A DNA stretch of 6,257 nt from Betaproteobacteria bacterium UBA7395 (GTDB lineage Bacteria; Pseudomonadota; Gammaproteobacteria; Burkholderiales; Rhodocyclaceae): assembly GCA_002470165.1 (NCBI GenBank), contig DKNF01000068.1, positions 1 through 6,257 on the forward strand, in the 5' to 3' direction. The notes under the pieces were generated by a model. That model was not told the origin of the DNA, did not search any database, and worked only from the letters and a program-made list of their open reading frames with translations. The position numbers were made by a program, and so were the translations under genes. This document shows, one piece after another, positions 5,969 to 6,257 of this stretch (within the stretch, counting starts at the first letter, position 1; each line of letters starts with the position of its first letter).

Positions 5969-6257
5969 ATGAAACGACTGCTCACCGCAGCCATCACCTT
6001 CCTTGCCGCCCAGACGACGCTGGCTGGCGTTGCCATTGAACACTGGACGACAACCAACGGCACCCGCGTCTACTTCTCGGCCGCACCGGCGCTGCCCATG
6101 CTCGACGTGCAGATCGACTTCGCCGCCGGCTCGATGTTCGATCCGGCCGACAAGGCCGGGCTGGCCGCGTTGACCCGTGGCATCCTCGACCTCGGGGCCG
6201 GCGAACGCGACGAAACGGCGATCGCCGAGCAGCTGGCCGACCTCGGCGCCCGCCTCA
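5969..6257 (+). CDS. Secreted M16 family protein lacking the HxxEH zinc motif (5' end only)
   Basis: The first 96 residues are visible; the gene runs off the window. A signal peptide (about 1-19, MKRLLTAAITFLAAQTTLA) is followed by an M16-type N-terminal domain: a strand pair with TTNGTRVYF, LDVQIDFAAGSMFDPADKAGLAAL and the helix after it. Aligned with the upstream peptidase, its HVLEH is replaced by ALTRG (A67, R70, G71), so both histidines and the catalytic glutamate are missing. This is the pattern of the non-catalytic subunit in M16B heterodimers, in which one partner binds zinc and the other helps close the chamber and bind substrate. Eleven bases separate it from the catalytic gene, so co-expression and pairing in the periplasm are inferred. 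The missing C-terminal part should hold the remaining M16 repeats. Confidence 0.88.
   Translation, partial: MKRLLTAAITFLAAQTTLAGVAIEHWTTTNGTRVYFSAAPALPMLDVQIDFAAGSMFDPADKAGLAALTRGILDLGAGERDETAIAEQLADLGARL

Overview
The window is GC-rich, densely coding chromosomal DNA from a Gram-negative proteobacterium. A ftsY-ftsE-ftsX cluster divergent from a pair of exported M16 peptidases, together with the protein sequence style, suggests a betaproteobacterium. Rhodocyclales relatives (Dechloromonas/Azospira-like) are my best guess, but this is recollection and no search was run. No mobile element, tRNA, rRNA or CRISPR array is visible.

Layout. 1-177 (+) is the 3' end of a small DUF4870-like membrane protein. 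178-411 is the longest non-coding gap; it is AT-richer than its surroundings and holds several small inverted repeats and a candidate promoter. 412-1968 (+) encodes a membrane sensor histidine kinase whose periplasmic DUF3365/Tll0287-like domain carries a CxxCH haem-attachment motif. Its stop codon directly abuts the stop codon of convergent ftsX. 1969-4489 (-) is the ftsY-ftsE-ftsX operon, with ATGA overlaps at both junctions. 4490-4598 is a divergent promoter region. 4599-5957 (+) is a secreted zinc M16 peptidase with an intact HxxEH motif. 5969 to the window end (+) is the start of a second secreted M16 protein whose HxxEH positions are all replaced.

How the genes work together. FtsY is the SRP receptor GTPase for co-translational membrane insertion. 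FtsE and FtsX form the ABC-type complex that controls septal peptidoglycan hydrolysis. The two M16 proteins look like a catalytic/non-catalytic pair that could form a periplasmic heterodimer. The kinase has no response regulator next to it in the window, so its output is unknown.

Most of the window is conserved housekeeping DNA. The least ordinary parts are the CxxCH sensor kinase with its repeat-rich upstream region, and the zero-gap convergent junction between that kinase and the cell-division operon. I see no clear sign of a wholly undescribed system.
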